Of a stretch of 48,408 nt of DNA, positions 34,662 to 42,875 are shown in pieces. Made by a program: the position numbers and the translations under genes. Within the stretch, counting starts at the first letter, position 1; the number at the start of each line of letters is the position of its first letter. This stretch comes from Bacillota bacterium (GTDB lineage: Bacteria; Bacillota; Negativicutes; Sporomusales; CTSoil-080). The notes under the pieces are model-generated. The model was not told the DNA's origin, ran no database searches, and was given only the letters and a program-made list of their open reading frames with translations. The stretch lies in the NCBI GenBank assembly GCA_017889625.1, contig JAGGAD010000011.1, positions 1 through 48,408 on the forward strand, read 5' to 3'.

Positions 34662-34695
34662 TTGTAACTTTCACGTAACATTGGTTCAGTATTAT
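34662..34695 (+). promoter_or_regulatory. Pho-box-like promoter of His/Pro-rich peptide 2
   Basis: TTGTAAC and ACGTAAC at an 11-base period; the second ends at 34679 and the -10 TATTAT begins at 34690 (10 bases between). The wider upstream region is also similar to that of peptide 1. Confidence 0.7.
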
Positions 34696-34724
34696 AGAAC
34701 CATAAACAAAGGAGGTTATACCCA

Positions 34725-34952
34725 ATGAAAAAAACACTATCAATGTTACTGTTATTTCTAATAGTTATGAGTTTAGCGGCTTCGGTTAGCGCGCACAGTA
34801 TTGATCAAGATTTAGCAGCCCCGCAAGCGCAAATGCTTGCGGCTCATGACGGACCGCCCCCGGTCGACCAACCACCAGCACCAAAAAAGCATCATCATCA
34901 CAAGAAACCTGCACCACCAGCACCAGCACCACAACCCGATCCACATTTTTAA
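34725..34952 (+). CDS. Small secreted His/Pro-rich peptide 2
   Basis: 75 residues, a close paralogue of the peptide at 32471: signal peptide MKKTLSMLLLFLIVMSLAAS, mature part starting HSIDQD, shared MLAAHDGPPPVDQPPAP, then KKHHHHKKPAPPAPAPQP and a PDPHF end. Same AAAGGAGG ribosome site, promoter geometry and terminator family. The His run is one longer than in peptide 1. Function unknown; periplasmic metal or phosphate-stress roles are guesses. Confidence 0.85.
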   Translation: MKKTLSMLLLFLIVMSLAASVSAHSIDQDLAAPQAQMLAAHDGPPPVDQPPAPKKHHHHKKPAPPAPAPQPDPHF

Positions 34953-34956
34953 TACC

Positions 34957-34990
34957 AAAGCCAGGAGCCTCGCGGCCCCTGGCTTCTTCA
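34957..34990 (+). terminator. Terminator after peptide 2
   Basis: AAGCCAGG and CCTGGCTT stem followed by CTTC. Confidence 0.75.
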
Positions 34991-35077
34991 TCCCATTGAT
35001 CTATAAACCGTACTATTTTAATAGCTAATTTAGGAATTGACTCACTCCTACAACCGACGGGTTATGAGCTAGAAGAA

Positions 35078-35525
35078 TTACCAACTGCCAACATTAAAAC
35101 CGGTATGGATTTTATCCCATACCGGCCAAAAGAGCCCGTAATAATCTACGCTACAGCCAATGTTGATCATTACATACCTATACGCAATCTTTCGACTACG
35201 CACAAGCATTACACAACCAACACCAGCCTTTGCTCGACTACCAACGATACCTACCGAACCTATTGCAATCTCCCGACTACAGTAGACCCTCTATTTCAGT
35301 ACCCTTGATAGTCTTAGCTCGACCATTATACATCCCTTTTGACCACACGACAACGCTTGGGCTGCCGTACAGCCTTACAAGACATATAACAATCTGCCCG
35401 CCGACTATTACCGAGCCTTTTGACCCGATAATACTCTTTGGCCGACTTATACCGAACCTCACGATCCAGCAGAAGTCTTGGCTCAACTATTACGAACCTT
35501 TACCCTAATAGTATCTACTTTGCAA
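35078..35525. repeat. Degenerate ~41-bp tandem array, copy B
   Basis: CGACTA-like anchors occur near 35193, 35235, 35274, 35320, 35402, 35443 and 35484, a spacing of about 41 bases (one step double). Begins with a hairpin (CCGGTATGG / CCATACCGG). Homologous over most of its length to 24464-24735. The open frames crossing it are short, Tyr/Thr-rich and in shifting phase, so a decayed repeat-protein gene or a non-coding element is more likely than a working gene. Confidence 0.75.
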
Positions 35526-35595
35526 GGATTTATATACTTTGTAAATATTGTAAATATTCGGCTGCCAACAATATAGTTTTTTTGGCAGATACATT

Positions 35596-35955
35596 TTATT
35601 GGCAACTTGCTGCTCCTTTTGCCAGGATAATAGCTTGTCCTATATTCCCAAACTCATCGCCATGGGTATAGCCAACAACCGCAAAGTGTTCTGACAGACG
35701 CTTGGCTAATGGCTCATAATTTTCGTCTTTTCTCCTTATGCAAGATGATAAATGTACAACTTCCACCCCCTTTTTCTGCAGTGTAGTGATCTTTTTCTCG
35801 ATATCTCCACCGTTATGCGTAAAACCAACCAACTCTACGTCTTCTCGGTTAGCATAGCGGGCAAAAGAATCTTTCCGTTCAAAAAATGCGTTCATACAAC
35901 CGCCTCCTGTACAACGCATCATCGTTTCTTTGCGCACTATAATTGCTATCTTCAT
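35596..35955 (-). CDS. CGGC-domain protein
   Basis: About 119 residues with the CGGC-domain signature RCTGGGCMNAFFERKDSFARY near the N-terminus and the later HLSSCIRRKDENY and YTHGD. The family is thought to bind metal through its Cys residues; function is unknown. It is on the same strand and just downstream of hcp1, from which a hairpin separates it, so it may be weakly co-expressed with the nitrosative-stress genes. Confidence 0.85.
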   Translation of the reverse strand: MKIAIIVRKETMMRCTGGGCMNAFFERKDSFARYANREDVELVGFTHNGGDIEKKITTLQKKGVEVVHLSSCIRRKDENYEPLAKRLSEHFAVVGYTHGDEFGNIGQAIILAKGAASCQ

Positions 35956-35997
35956 AGTCCACCTCTATCTTGTTAGTGATATGCCGGCCAGAAAATT

Positions 35998-36025
35998 ATT
36001 CGCCTAAACCATAGTCTAGGCGAAT
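35998..36025 (-). terminator. Hairpin after hcp1
   Basis: ATTCGCCTA and TAGGCGAAT form a 9-bp stem, with AATTTTC following on the minus strand. Confidence 0.6.
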
Positions 36026-36100
36026 ATAACATATGCCTACTAAAAATGAAAAGATTTCAAATGCATTTCAACAGCCTACTATATTGAATGCGACAGCTAC

Positions 36101-37816
36101 TTAGTCCATGAAAATTTTGATATCATCTTCGGGATTGGTAATGCCGCTAATACCGAATGTCTCAACAAGCACCTTGGCTACATTCGGCGAAAGGAACCCA
36201 GGCAAGGTTGGTCCGAGGTGAATATTTTTTACACCAAGATATAACAGGGCCAAGAGTACAATGACCGCTTTCTGTTCATACCAGGCGATATTATACGATA
36301 TCGGCAGTTTATTAATATCATCTAAGCCAAATACCTCTTTAAGTTTCAGGGCAATAACAGCTAGCGAGTAGGAATCGTTACATTGACCAGCATCCAGTAC
36401 ACGGGGAATTCCTCCAATATCACCTAACTGAAGCTTATTGTAGCGGTATTTTGCGCAGCCAGCTGTCAATATTACCGTATCTTGGGGCAATGTTTTAGCA
36501 AATTCAGCATAGTAATCTCTGCTCTTCATGCGTCCATCGCAGCCAGCCATAACGAAGAAACGTTTAATAGCTCCGCTTTTCACTGCGTCCACTACCTTAT
36601 CAGCCAGAGCTAATACTTGATTGTGCGCAAAACCACCGACTATCTCCCCTTGTTCAATAGCCTTGGGCGATGAACATTTTTTAGCGTGAGCGATTAGCGC
36701 CGTAAAATCTTTCGGCTTACCATTTTTCCGCTCACCGATTTCTTTTAAACCTTCAAAACCGACTACACCAGTTACATATACGCGGTCTTTATAGCTTGTC
36801 TTCGGCGGCACCAAACAATTCGTAGTCATCAAGATTGGTCCGTTAAAGGTTTCAAATTCTTTGTCCTGCAACCACCAAGCATTACCGTAATTACCAGCAA
36901 AATTGGCATATTTTTTAAAGGCAGGATAATAATGCGCTGGCAGCATCTCGCCGTGCGTATATACATCGACACCAGTTCCCTGGGTTTGCTCAAGTAGTTC
37001 TTCCAAATCTTTTAAATCATGGCCGCTGATAAGGATACCCGGGTTGTTTCTCACACCAATATTAACCTTGGTAATCTCTGGATTGCCATAGCTACTGGTA
37101 TTAGCTTTATCAAGCAAAGCCATAACATCGACACCGTATTTGCCACATTCCATCACCAATGCAACTAATTCATCAGCATTCAGTTTATTGTTGGTAGTAG
37201 CAACTAACGCTTTTTGTATAAAGGCTGAAATGGCATCATCGTTATAGCCTAATGTGTAGGCGTGTTCAGCATAAGCAGCCATTCCTTTTACGCCATAGGT
37301 AAGCAGTTCACGCAATGAACGAATATCTTCGTTTTCAGTCGCCAAAATTCCTACCGTAGCCGCCTTTTCTTTAAAAGCTTCGGAATTATCAGCAAACCAC
37401 CGGGTGCCATCATGGCAATCTTGCTTCGACCCATCAGCGGTAAACCATTCAGTTAATTTTTGCCAAATAGATTTCGTACTATCATTTGCAGCTTCTATCA
37501 CTACCCCCGCTTTTTTCAAAGCATCTTTCACGTTGTCTCTCACGGTCAACGCTTGCTTAATAAGGGCGACAAAGTACTCTTTATCAAAATTTGCATTGGT
37601 AATGGTGGCAAATAATCCTTTCATTATGAACTTATCTGCTTCCGGCGTGGCAATACCAGCCTGACGAGCCTCAAGTGTATATACCGATATTCCTTTAAGA
37701 GTGTAAATCAACAAGTCCTGAAGATTTGCAACATCAGCCGTTTTCCCGCAAACACCACGCATGGTGCAGCCAGTACCTTTCGCGGTTTCTTGACATTGGT
37801 AACAAAACATTGACAT
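36101..37816 (-). CDS. hcp: Hybrid-cluster protein (hydroxylamine reductase), copy 1
   Basis: About 571 residues. The N-terminal cysteines [23 protein letters not shown] follow the C-x2-C-x7-C-x5-C spacing of class I/II Hcp. Hybrid 4Fe-2O-2S cluster ligands are represented by segments such as [42 protein letters not shown] and [11 protein letters not shown]. Hcp reduces hydroxylamine in vitro and NO to N2O in vivo. ATG after GGGGGAG. A TGTGA-N6-TCACA operator lies about 75 bases upstream. Paralogue of the gene at 38110. Confidence 0.97.
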   Translation of the reverse strand: MSMFCYQCQETAKGTGCTMRGVCGKTADVANLQDLLIYTLKGISVYTLEARQAGIATPEADKFIMKGLFATITNANFDKEYFVALIKQALTVRDNVKDALKKAGVVIEAANDSTKSIWQKLTEWFTADGSKQDCHDGTRWFADNSEAFKEKAATVGILATENEDIRSLRELLTYGVKGMAAYAEHAYTLGYNDDAISAFIQKALVATTNNKLNADELVALVMECGKYGVDVMALLDKANTSSYGNPEITKVNIGVRNNPGILISGHDLKDLEELLEQTQGTGVDVYTHGEMLPAHYYPAFKKYANFAGNYGNAWWLQDKEFETFNGPILMTTNCLVPPKTSYKDRVYVTGVVGFEGLKEIGERKNGKPKDFTALIAHAKKCSSPKAIEQGEIVGGFAHNQVLALADKVVDAVKSGAIKRFFVMAGCDGRMKSRDYYAEFAKTLPQDTVILTAGCAKYRYNKLQLGDIGGIPRVLDAGQCNDSYSLAVIALKLKEVFGLDDINKLPISYNIAWYEQKAVIVLLALLYLGVKNIHLGPTLPGFLSPNVAKVLVETFGISGITNPEDDIKIFMD

Positions 37817-37891
37817 ATTTTTCTCCCCCTCATATTTGTGATCTTATTAAAACTGTTTAATACAATTCTAACAAAAGATTTACCTATTTAA

Positions 37892-37907
37892 TGTGACCGC
37901 AATCACA
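37892..37907 (-). promoter_or_regulatory. CRP-type operator of hcp1
   Basis: TGTGA-CCGCAA-TCACA, a perfect palindrome for a regulator with a CRP-like recognition helix, 76 bases before the start codon. Confidence 0.75.
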
Positions 37908-38048
37908 GTATGAAATTTTTTTATCTAATTTCTCCATTTTCTCCGATCAGTCGGTTAGTCTTAGATATCATGTAGTAAAGCCTTAACGGTAACCACGCTA
38001 TAGGGCGTATGGAGGGCTGATTACTTTTTCATAGGTTCAGCAACCAAA

Positions 38049-38084
38049 AATAGCTATTTGTCTTTTTTCAGACAAATAGCTATT
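38049..38084 (-). terminator. Terminator of hcp2
   Basis: AATAGCTATTTGTC and its complement, 14 bp, followed on the minus strand by TTTTTGG, 25 bases past the hcp2 stop. Confidence 0.9.
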
Positions 38085-38109
38085 ATACAAGGCGTTATTT
38101 ATATTTGTG

Positions 38110-39774
38110 TTATACTTTTATAGCATTCGGCCCTAAAATTGCTTCAAGATCTTTTTCAGCAGTTGAAACAAGTTTGATTTTAAACTGTTCTACCAAGGTT
38201 TGCAGTACGGCAGGGGTAAAGAAAGCGGGAAGTGTGGGACCGATGTAGATATTGTGAATATCGAGAGCTAGTAGGGTAAGCAGTATAGCAACGGCCTTCT
38301 GCTCATACCACGATAGTACTAGCGTAAGTGGCAACTCATTTACGCCACAGTTGAACGCTTCTGCTAAAGCAACGGCGATACGAATTGCTGAAAACGAATC
38401 ATTGCACTGCCCCACATCCAGCAGTCGGGGAAAGCCAGCCACCATACCAAAGTCTTTATAATTAAATCGATATTTGCCGCAGGCTAACGTAAGTATCACG
38501 GTATTGTGGGGAGTTTTATCAGCAAATTCAGTGTAATAGCTTCTACCTGGACGGGCACCGTCACAACCGCCAATTAAGAAGAAGTGTTTAATTTCCCCTG
38601 ACTTTACAGCCTCTACAATCTTACCTGCATTACTAAGTACTGCATGGTGCCCAAAGCCTACAGTAATCTTGCGTTCAGGTTCATCTTCTTTGAATCCCCC
38701 TAGCGCCAAAGCCTTATTGATAATGGGGGTAAAATCTTTACGACCATTGTGTTCCTCGATATAAGGCATATCAGAGAAACCAACAATACTGGTTGCGAAT
38801 ATTCTGTCACTGTAGCTGTCACGCGGCGTCATTAAGCAGTTTGTCGTCATAAGGACGCAACCTGGTAAATTGTCAAATTCCTTTTGTTGATTCTGCCATG
38901 CAGTGCCAAAGTTACCAATGAGATGCTTATGCTTTTTCAATTCAGGATAGCCATGACTGGGAATCATTTCGCTGTGCGTATAAATGTTGATACCTTTACC
39001 TTCGGTTTGCTCCAACAGTTGCTTAAGGTCTTTCATGTCGTGTCCGGACACAACGATGAACGGCCCAGCCTTTTTGGATATGAGTATTTCTGTTGGTTCG
39101 GGATTACCATATTCACCGGTGTTAGCTGCATCAAGCATTTCCATGCATTTAAGATTGGTCCTGCCTAGTTCCATGCATAGACCTAGCAATTCAGGCACAC
39201 CTAATGATTCGTCTAATGTAGCAGCCAGTCCCTTGAAAAAAAAATTTCCTACTTGCTCATCTTTCTTACCAAGTACTAGGGCATGGTGGGCATAGGCAGC
39301 CATGCCTTTAAAGCCATAAATTAACGTTTGTTGCAGCGACCGGATATTCATATCCATTGATTGGTCCGTCATAATACCAAACTTTGGGGCATCTCGCAGC
39401 ATTTCTTTCTTAGTAGCCGGAGCGATATATTCTGCCTCACGTGGTGCAGACTGCACTTTACCACTTAGCTGCTCTTTTAGCTGAGATTTTATTTTGTTGG
39501 CTTCTTGTATATAGCTCACAAAACGCTCAGGGTCAAAGTTCACATTGGTAAGGGTAGCAAACATCGCATCCATAATAAACTTGTAGGTTGGAGTGTTAAT
39601 CTCACCGCCATCCTGTATAATTTGCCAACCATAATAACCAATTCCTTTCAGCGAGTGAATGAGAACATCATGCAAAGCTGCAACTTCAGGTGTTTTGCCG
39701 CATACGCCCATCTTTACACAGCCTTTACCACCTGCGGTCTGTTCACATTGGTAACAAAACATTGTATTATCCAT
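38110..39774 (-). CDS. hcp: Hybrid-cluster protein (hydroxylamine reductase), copy 2
   Basis: About 554 residues from the ATG at 39774 (upstream in-frame ATGs have no ribosome site; GGAGG lies 14 bases away). N-terminal MFCYQCEQTAGGKGCVKMGVC again gives C-x2-C-x7-C-x5-C. Cluster-ligand segments SGHDMKDLKQLLEQTEGKG, GGCDGARPGR, LACGKYRFNY and DVGQCNDSFS are intact. Same reactions as copy 1. The promoter region with its operator is shared with the divergent HPP gene. Two Hcp paralogues side by side suggest either different substrates or dose. Confidence 0.95.
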   Translation of the reverse strand: MDNTMFCYQCEQTAGGKGCVKMGVCGKTPEVAALHDVLIHSLKGIGYYGWQIIQDGGEINTPTYKFIMDAMFATLTNVNFDPERFVSYIQEANKIKSQLKEQLSGKVQSAPREAEYIAPATKKEMLRDAPKFGIMTDQSMDMNIRSLQQTLIYGFKGMAAYAHHALVLGKKDEQVGNFFFKGLAATLDESLGVPELLGLCMELGRTNLKCMEMLDAANTGEYGNPEPTEILISKKAGPFIVVSGHDMKDLKQLLEQTEGKGINIYTHSEMIPSHGYPELKKHKHLIGNFGTAWQNQQKEFDNLPGCVLMTTNCLMTPRDSYSDRIFATSIVGFSDMPYIEEHNGRKDFTPIINKALALGGFKEDEPERKITVGFGHHAVLSNAGKIVEAVKSGEIKHFFLIGGCDGARPGRSYYTEFADKTPHNTVILTLACGKYRFNYKDFGMVAGFPRLLDVGQCNDSFSAIRIAVALAEAFNCGVNELPLTLVLSWYEQKAVAILLTLLALDIHNIYIGPTLPAFFTPAVLQTLVEQFKIKLVSTAEKDLEAILGPNAIKV

Positions 39775-39872
39775 ATTAAAACTATCTTCCTCCGATCGTT
39801 TCGATTCTTTTAAATATGCCATATGCATTCAACTAGTAGTATGTATCATTGAAATACTCTTATTCACTTAGC

Positions 39873-39888
39873 TGTGATACACATCACA
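39873..39888. promoter_or_regulatory. CRP-type operator between hcp2 and the HPP gene
   Basis: TGTGA-TACACA-TCACA, perfect palindrome, about 100 bases before hcp2 and 80 before the divergent HPP gene, so it may control both. Confidence 0.75.
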
Positions 39889-39967
39889 TTAAATGATCTG
39901 GAAAGATAGTATAATCCTGGTACAACAACGCTAAACCAACGTTACAATAAAAGGAGGTAGGTGGTTT

Positions 39968-40528
39968 ATGGCACATAGGCATGAAACTACAACTTCACCG
40001 CAAAGCTGGCGTCACCGGCGACTTAATATCAAACACATTTTTAGCTCTTCAGTGGGAGCAATGCTAAGCATTGGTGCAGTAGCTTACCTCTCATCAATTA
40101 CAGGCATAGCGTTTCTAATGCCTCCGCTTGGAGCAACTTGTTTTATTGCGTTTGTCATTCCTGATAGTGCTTTTGCCCAACCGCGAAATATTATCGGCGG
40201 ACATCTTCTATCTAGTATAATTGGAATGCTTTGCGCTTATTTCTTCGGGGTAGAGTGGTGGTCATACGCAGTGGCGGTAAGTATGGCTATTGCGGTAATG
40301 CAAATATTACGGGTGTTGCATCCCCCAGCGGCTGCCGATCCGCTTTTACTGATAATGCAAGGGACAATTTCTTGGGATATCTTAATCACTCCGATACTTA
40401 GCGGCAGTGTTATATTGGTTGTATTTGCCATACTATTTAATAAATTCATCGCAAAACATCGATACTTTCGAATCATTTTATTTTATATATCAAGATTCTA
40501 CGCTTACAATGCAAACCGTTTTTGCTAG
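39968..40528 (+). CDS. HPP-family membrane protein
   Basis: About 186 residues with four membrane segments. The defining LRVLHPPAAADPLL motif and the MPPLGATCFIAF block are present. HPP proteins of plant chloroplasts carry nitrite; bacterial members often sit by nitrate, nitrite or NO genes. AAGGAGGT ribosome site nine bases before the ATG. It diverges from hcp2 with a shared TGTGA-N6-TCACA operator, which supports a role with nitrite or NO. Confidence 0.9.
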   Translation: MAHRHETTTSPQSWRHRRLNIKHIFSSSVGAMLSIGAVAYLSSITGIAFLMPPLGATCFIAFVIPDSAFAQPRNIIGGHLLSSIIGMLCAYFFGVEWWSYAVAVSMAIAVMQILRVLHPPAAADPLLLIMQGTISWDILITPILSGSVILVVFAILFNKFIAKHRYFRIILFYISRFYAYNANRFC

Positions 40529-40626
40529 TATATCGTTCATCGCAAAAGAGAATACAATTCACTGGTTATAATATACCGCTAATGGCGTGAATCCAGCCAT
40601 TCTTTATATTCTCAGTTAATTCTATA

Positions 40627-40966
40627 TCACTTTCTAACAACAATAAGTAGCATTTTAAAATTATCTATTGCATCCAGACCATGCGGAATATTGGCGGGCA
40701 TTACTACTACCTGCCCCTTTTCCGCATTTGTTTTTTCTTCCCCTATAGTGATTTCTGCCGCCCCATCGATAATATAAATCATGGCGTCGCCTGATGCCGC
40801 ATGAGTGCTTATGCCCTCACCTTGCGCAAAGGCAAACAGCGTGATACTAATTGCGTCATTCTGCGCAAGAGTAATACTGATAACCTTGCCGGCCTGGTAT
40901 TCAACCAGTTTTTTCCAATTCCAAAGCCTTGCTAAATTCAATATTTTTGATATATTTTTTTTCCAT
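40627..40966 (-). CDS. Small cupin protein, apparently frameshifted
   Basis: The core (LVEYQAGKVISITLAQND through ISTHAASGDAMIYIIDGAAEITIGEE to MPANIPHGLDA) is a single cupin-2 barrel of the common 110-residue anaerobe family. The continuous frame begins at 40977 without a properly spaced ribosome site, and its first 20 codons do not look like the family. In another frame an ATG at 40966 behind GAGG gives the usual start (MEKKYIKNIEFSK). The two are joined by removing one A from the A6 run at 40909-40914. Last gene of the sirohaem-reductase group. Confidence 0.75.
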
Positions 40967-41013
40967 TCTAGCCTCATCCTCCAAAAAAGCTCTCTCGTTG
41001 GATGCTATTGATG

Positions 41014-41682
41014 TTATACCCGGTAAATCTCATACCGGTTGACGCTAGCGCCATCAAGCCGATCAGGCACTTGCCGAAAACAATAATCTGCGTTGATTCC
41101 GCCCACAAATCCTTTAAGCCAACTCCGGTAGAGCTTTATCATTGTCCCGATGTCGCCCCCGACTCGTTTCCAATTTGGTTCCTGCAAACACGTACCTGTT
41201 TCCCAAACAACACTGTCCGGCTGCGATGTCACAACCATATCGGCTTGATCGCAAGGCATTCCGTTGAGATAGTAGTCATTTAACGCCTTATATATGCCTG
41301 GTGCTATATTCATATCATATTTGCCTCGTATCTTTGCATTATCACCCGTCATTTTTCCATGTTCCAAAAAAGCTTGTTCGAGCATTTCCTTTGCAACGCC
41401 GCCGCACGTATCGAGCAACTCTTTAATGAAAGCAGCTTCCCTGGTTTCAACAATATTAATCTGGCGCTGCAACCATCCATGTATATTGTCATGGTCAATG
41501 ATTTCACTTAGGTCAACGTCCGGTAACGGCTCACCATACGTTTGCATAACTTGTTCCCGCAGTTCTTCAGCCGTTGCCCCGCACATTTCATATGCTTTTC
41601 CGTAAATATATTCTTCCCGCTGGCTGACCAACTGAATTTTCCCGTATAGCCAATAATGAATCTGACCAATAAATGCGCTCAT
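41014..41682 (-). CDS. Unknown protein coupled to the sirohaem reductase
   Basis: About 222 residues, soluble, no signal. Helical N-terminal half; the C-terminal half carries possibly functional residues (MPCDQADMV, WETGTCLQEPNWKRVGGDIG, then ADYCFRQVPDRLDGA and NRYEIYRV at the end). Its start overlaps the stop of the sirohaem-reductase gene (TAATG), so both are made together. I do not recognise the family; a small-molecule-binding or hydrolase-like fold is possible. Its context points to nitrite/sulfite or nitrosative-stress chemistry. Confidence 0.75.
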   Translation of the reverse strand: MSAFIGQIHYWLYGKIQLVSQREEYIYGKAYEMCGATAEELREQVMQTYGEPLPDVDLSEIIDHDNIHGWLQRQINIVETREAAFIKELLDTCGGVAKEMLEQAFLEHGKMTGDNAKIRGKYDMNIAPGIYKALNDYYLNGMPCDQADMVVTSQPDSVVWETGTCLQEPNWKRVGGDIGTMIKLYRSWLKGFVGGINADYCFRQVPDRLDGASVNRYEIYRV

Positions 41683-42647
41683 TACTTTTCTCCACTCAGT
41701 ATAGATTTATTTAATGCTTCAGCCAGTTCGTTAACGTCAAGCCCATGAATATCAGCTGCTTTTCTCAGCGCCTCACCAGTAGCCGATGGACAGCCGAGAC
41801 AGCCCAAACCAAACGATCGTAATACTGGTATAGTCTGAGGATATACCCTAATGATATCGGCAATGAGACTATCTTCATTAATGCTATCTCCAACTACCAG
41901 ATTTCCTTCAGTCAATCCCCCCGGTTTTGGTATAATTTGTTCCCCCTCTGAATACGGCTTAGTTAATAGCTCAGTGACAGTATTATTATTAAACTCTCCC
42001 AGAATGTCATTCGCAAATTTTTGAAAACCAATCCGCTCTATAAACTGGCCAACCCGTTCTATGTCAGCATTTTTTTGGTAGTACCTTACAATAATATCAA
42101 TGATTCTTATGGTATCTTCGTAATTCAAATTATTTATAAGCTTATCGCCAAGCCTAGGATGTGCCCCAGCGCTTCCGCCAACATAAATATCCCAGCCTTC
42201 ATCTGTGCCGATAACGCCTATATCCTTGACAATAGCTTCCGCACAAGAATTAGGACATCCAGAGACCCCCATTTTCATTCGCGAAGGCATTTCTTTCTTA
42301 ATGTACCGAGTGTCTAATTCGAGACCAAGTTTTATGCTGTCCTGCTTACCTCGCTTACAAAAAGCGATTCCCGGACAAATTTTTACGCTACGAACACAGT
42401 TAGCAAATCCCATGGCTGGCTGCATCCCCAACTCATCCCAGATATTATCAATATCCTCTGCTTTCAATCCAGTAATCATAATACGCTGGGCTGAGGTCAG
42501 TTTCATTGTACCGCCATACATCCTCGAAACATGAGCAAATTTATCCAATACCTCAGGCTTAATAAAACCTCCCGGCAAATGCGGTGTTATCGCATACGTT
42601 TTTTTGCCATTATGGATTTTCTGTAAGTTGGCTCCTTTAGGTAACAT
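41682..42647 (-). CDS. Sirohaem nitrite/sulfite reductase-like protein fused to DUF1858 domain
   Basis: About 321 residues. An N-terminal ferredoxin-like half-domain (GGFIKPEVLDKFAHV, LTSAQRIMITGL) leads to the sirohaem/4Fe-4S binding cysteines CPGIAFC and GVSGCPNSC, in the C-x5-C ... C-x3-C pattern. After about residue 265 follows a DUF1858 domain (ADIIRVYPQTIPVLRSFGLGC, with the redox pair CLGC), which is normally found alone next to Hcp. Shorter than full assimilatory enzymes. AGGAGG before the ATG. First gene of a three-gene unit; operator-like TATGA-N6-TCACA 73 bases upstream. Confidence 0.9.
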   Translation of the reverse strand: MLPKGANLQKIHNGKKTYAITPHLPGGFIKPEVLDKFAHVSRMYGGTMKLTSAQRIMITGLKAEDIDNIWDELGMQPAMGFANCVRSVKICPGIAFCKRGKQDSIKLGLELDTRYIKKEMPSRMKMGVSGCPNSCAEAIVKDIGVIGTDEGWDIYVGGSAGAHPRLGDKLINNLNYEDTIRIIDIIVRYYQKNADIERVGQFIERIGFQKFANDILGEFNNNTVTELLTKPYSEGEQIIPKPGGLTEGNLVVGDSINEDSLIADIIRVYPQTIPVLRSFGLGCLGCPSATGEALRKAADIHGLDVNELAEALNKSILSGEK

Positions 42648-42719
42648 CCCACTCTTCCTCCTTGCACCACGCTATAGCTAGCTTTTAACTATATATTACC
42701 CGTATTTTTCTTGTCATAC

Positions 42720-42735
42720 TATGATCTACATCACA
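42720..42735 (-). promoter_or_regulatory. CRP-type operator of the sirohaem-reductase operon
   Basis: TATGA-TCTACA-TCACA, one mismatch from the perfect palindromes at hcp1 and hcp2, at nearly the same distance from the start as for hcp1. Confidence 0.65.
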
Positions 42736-42805
42736 AAGCAAGGTAACTTATACCACTCCATAAATTTCATACAAATTTGACTCCGCCACTATTCGCTTAT
42801 AAAAC

Positions 42806-42853
42806 AAAAAGCCTATTTTCCAACCAAACACAGTTGAAAAATAAGCTTTATCT
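42806..42853 (-). terminator. Terminator of the Crp-family gene
   Basis: On the minus strand AAAGCTTATTTTTCAAC pairs with GTTGGAAAATAGGCTTT, followed by TTGTTTT. Confidence 0.75.
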
Positions 42854-42875
42854 TATAATTTACATTAACTGCTTT

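Noticed and set aside
35105-35508. Plus- and minus-strand frames inside the repeat array (67-92 residues)
   Set aside because: Frames arise from the repeat itself, shift phase between units and lack ribosome sites.
24464-35525. The two repeat arrays as a CRISPR
   Set aside because: Units are degenerate and there are no constant repeats with unique spacers and no cas genes.
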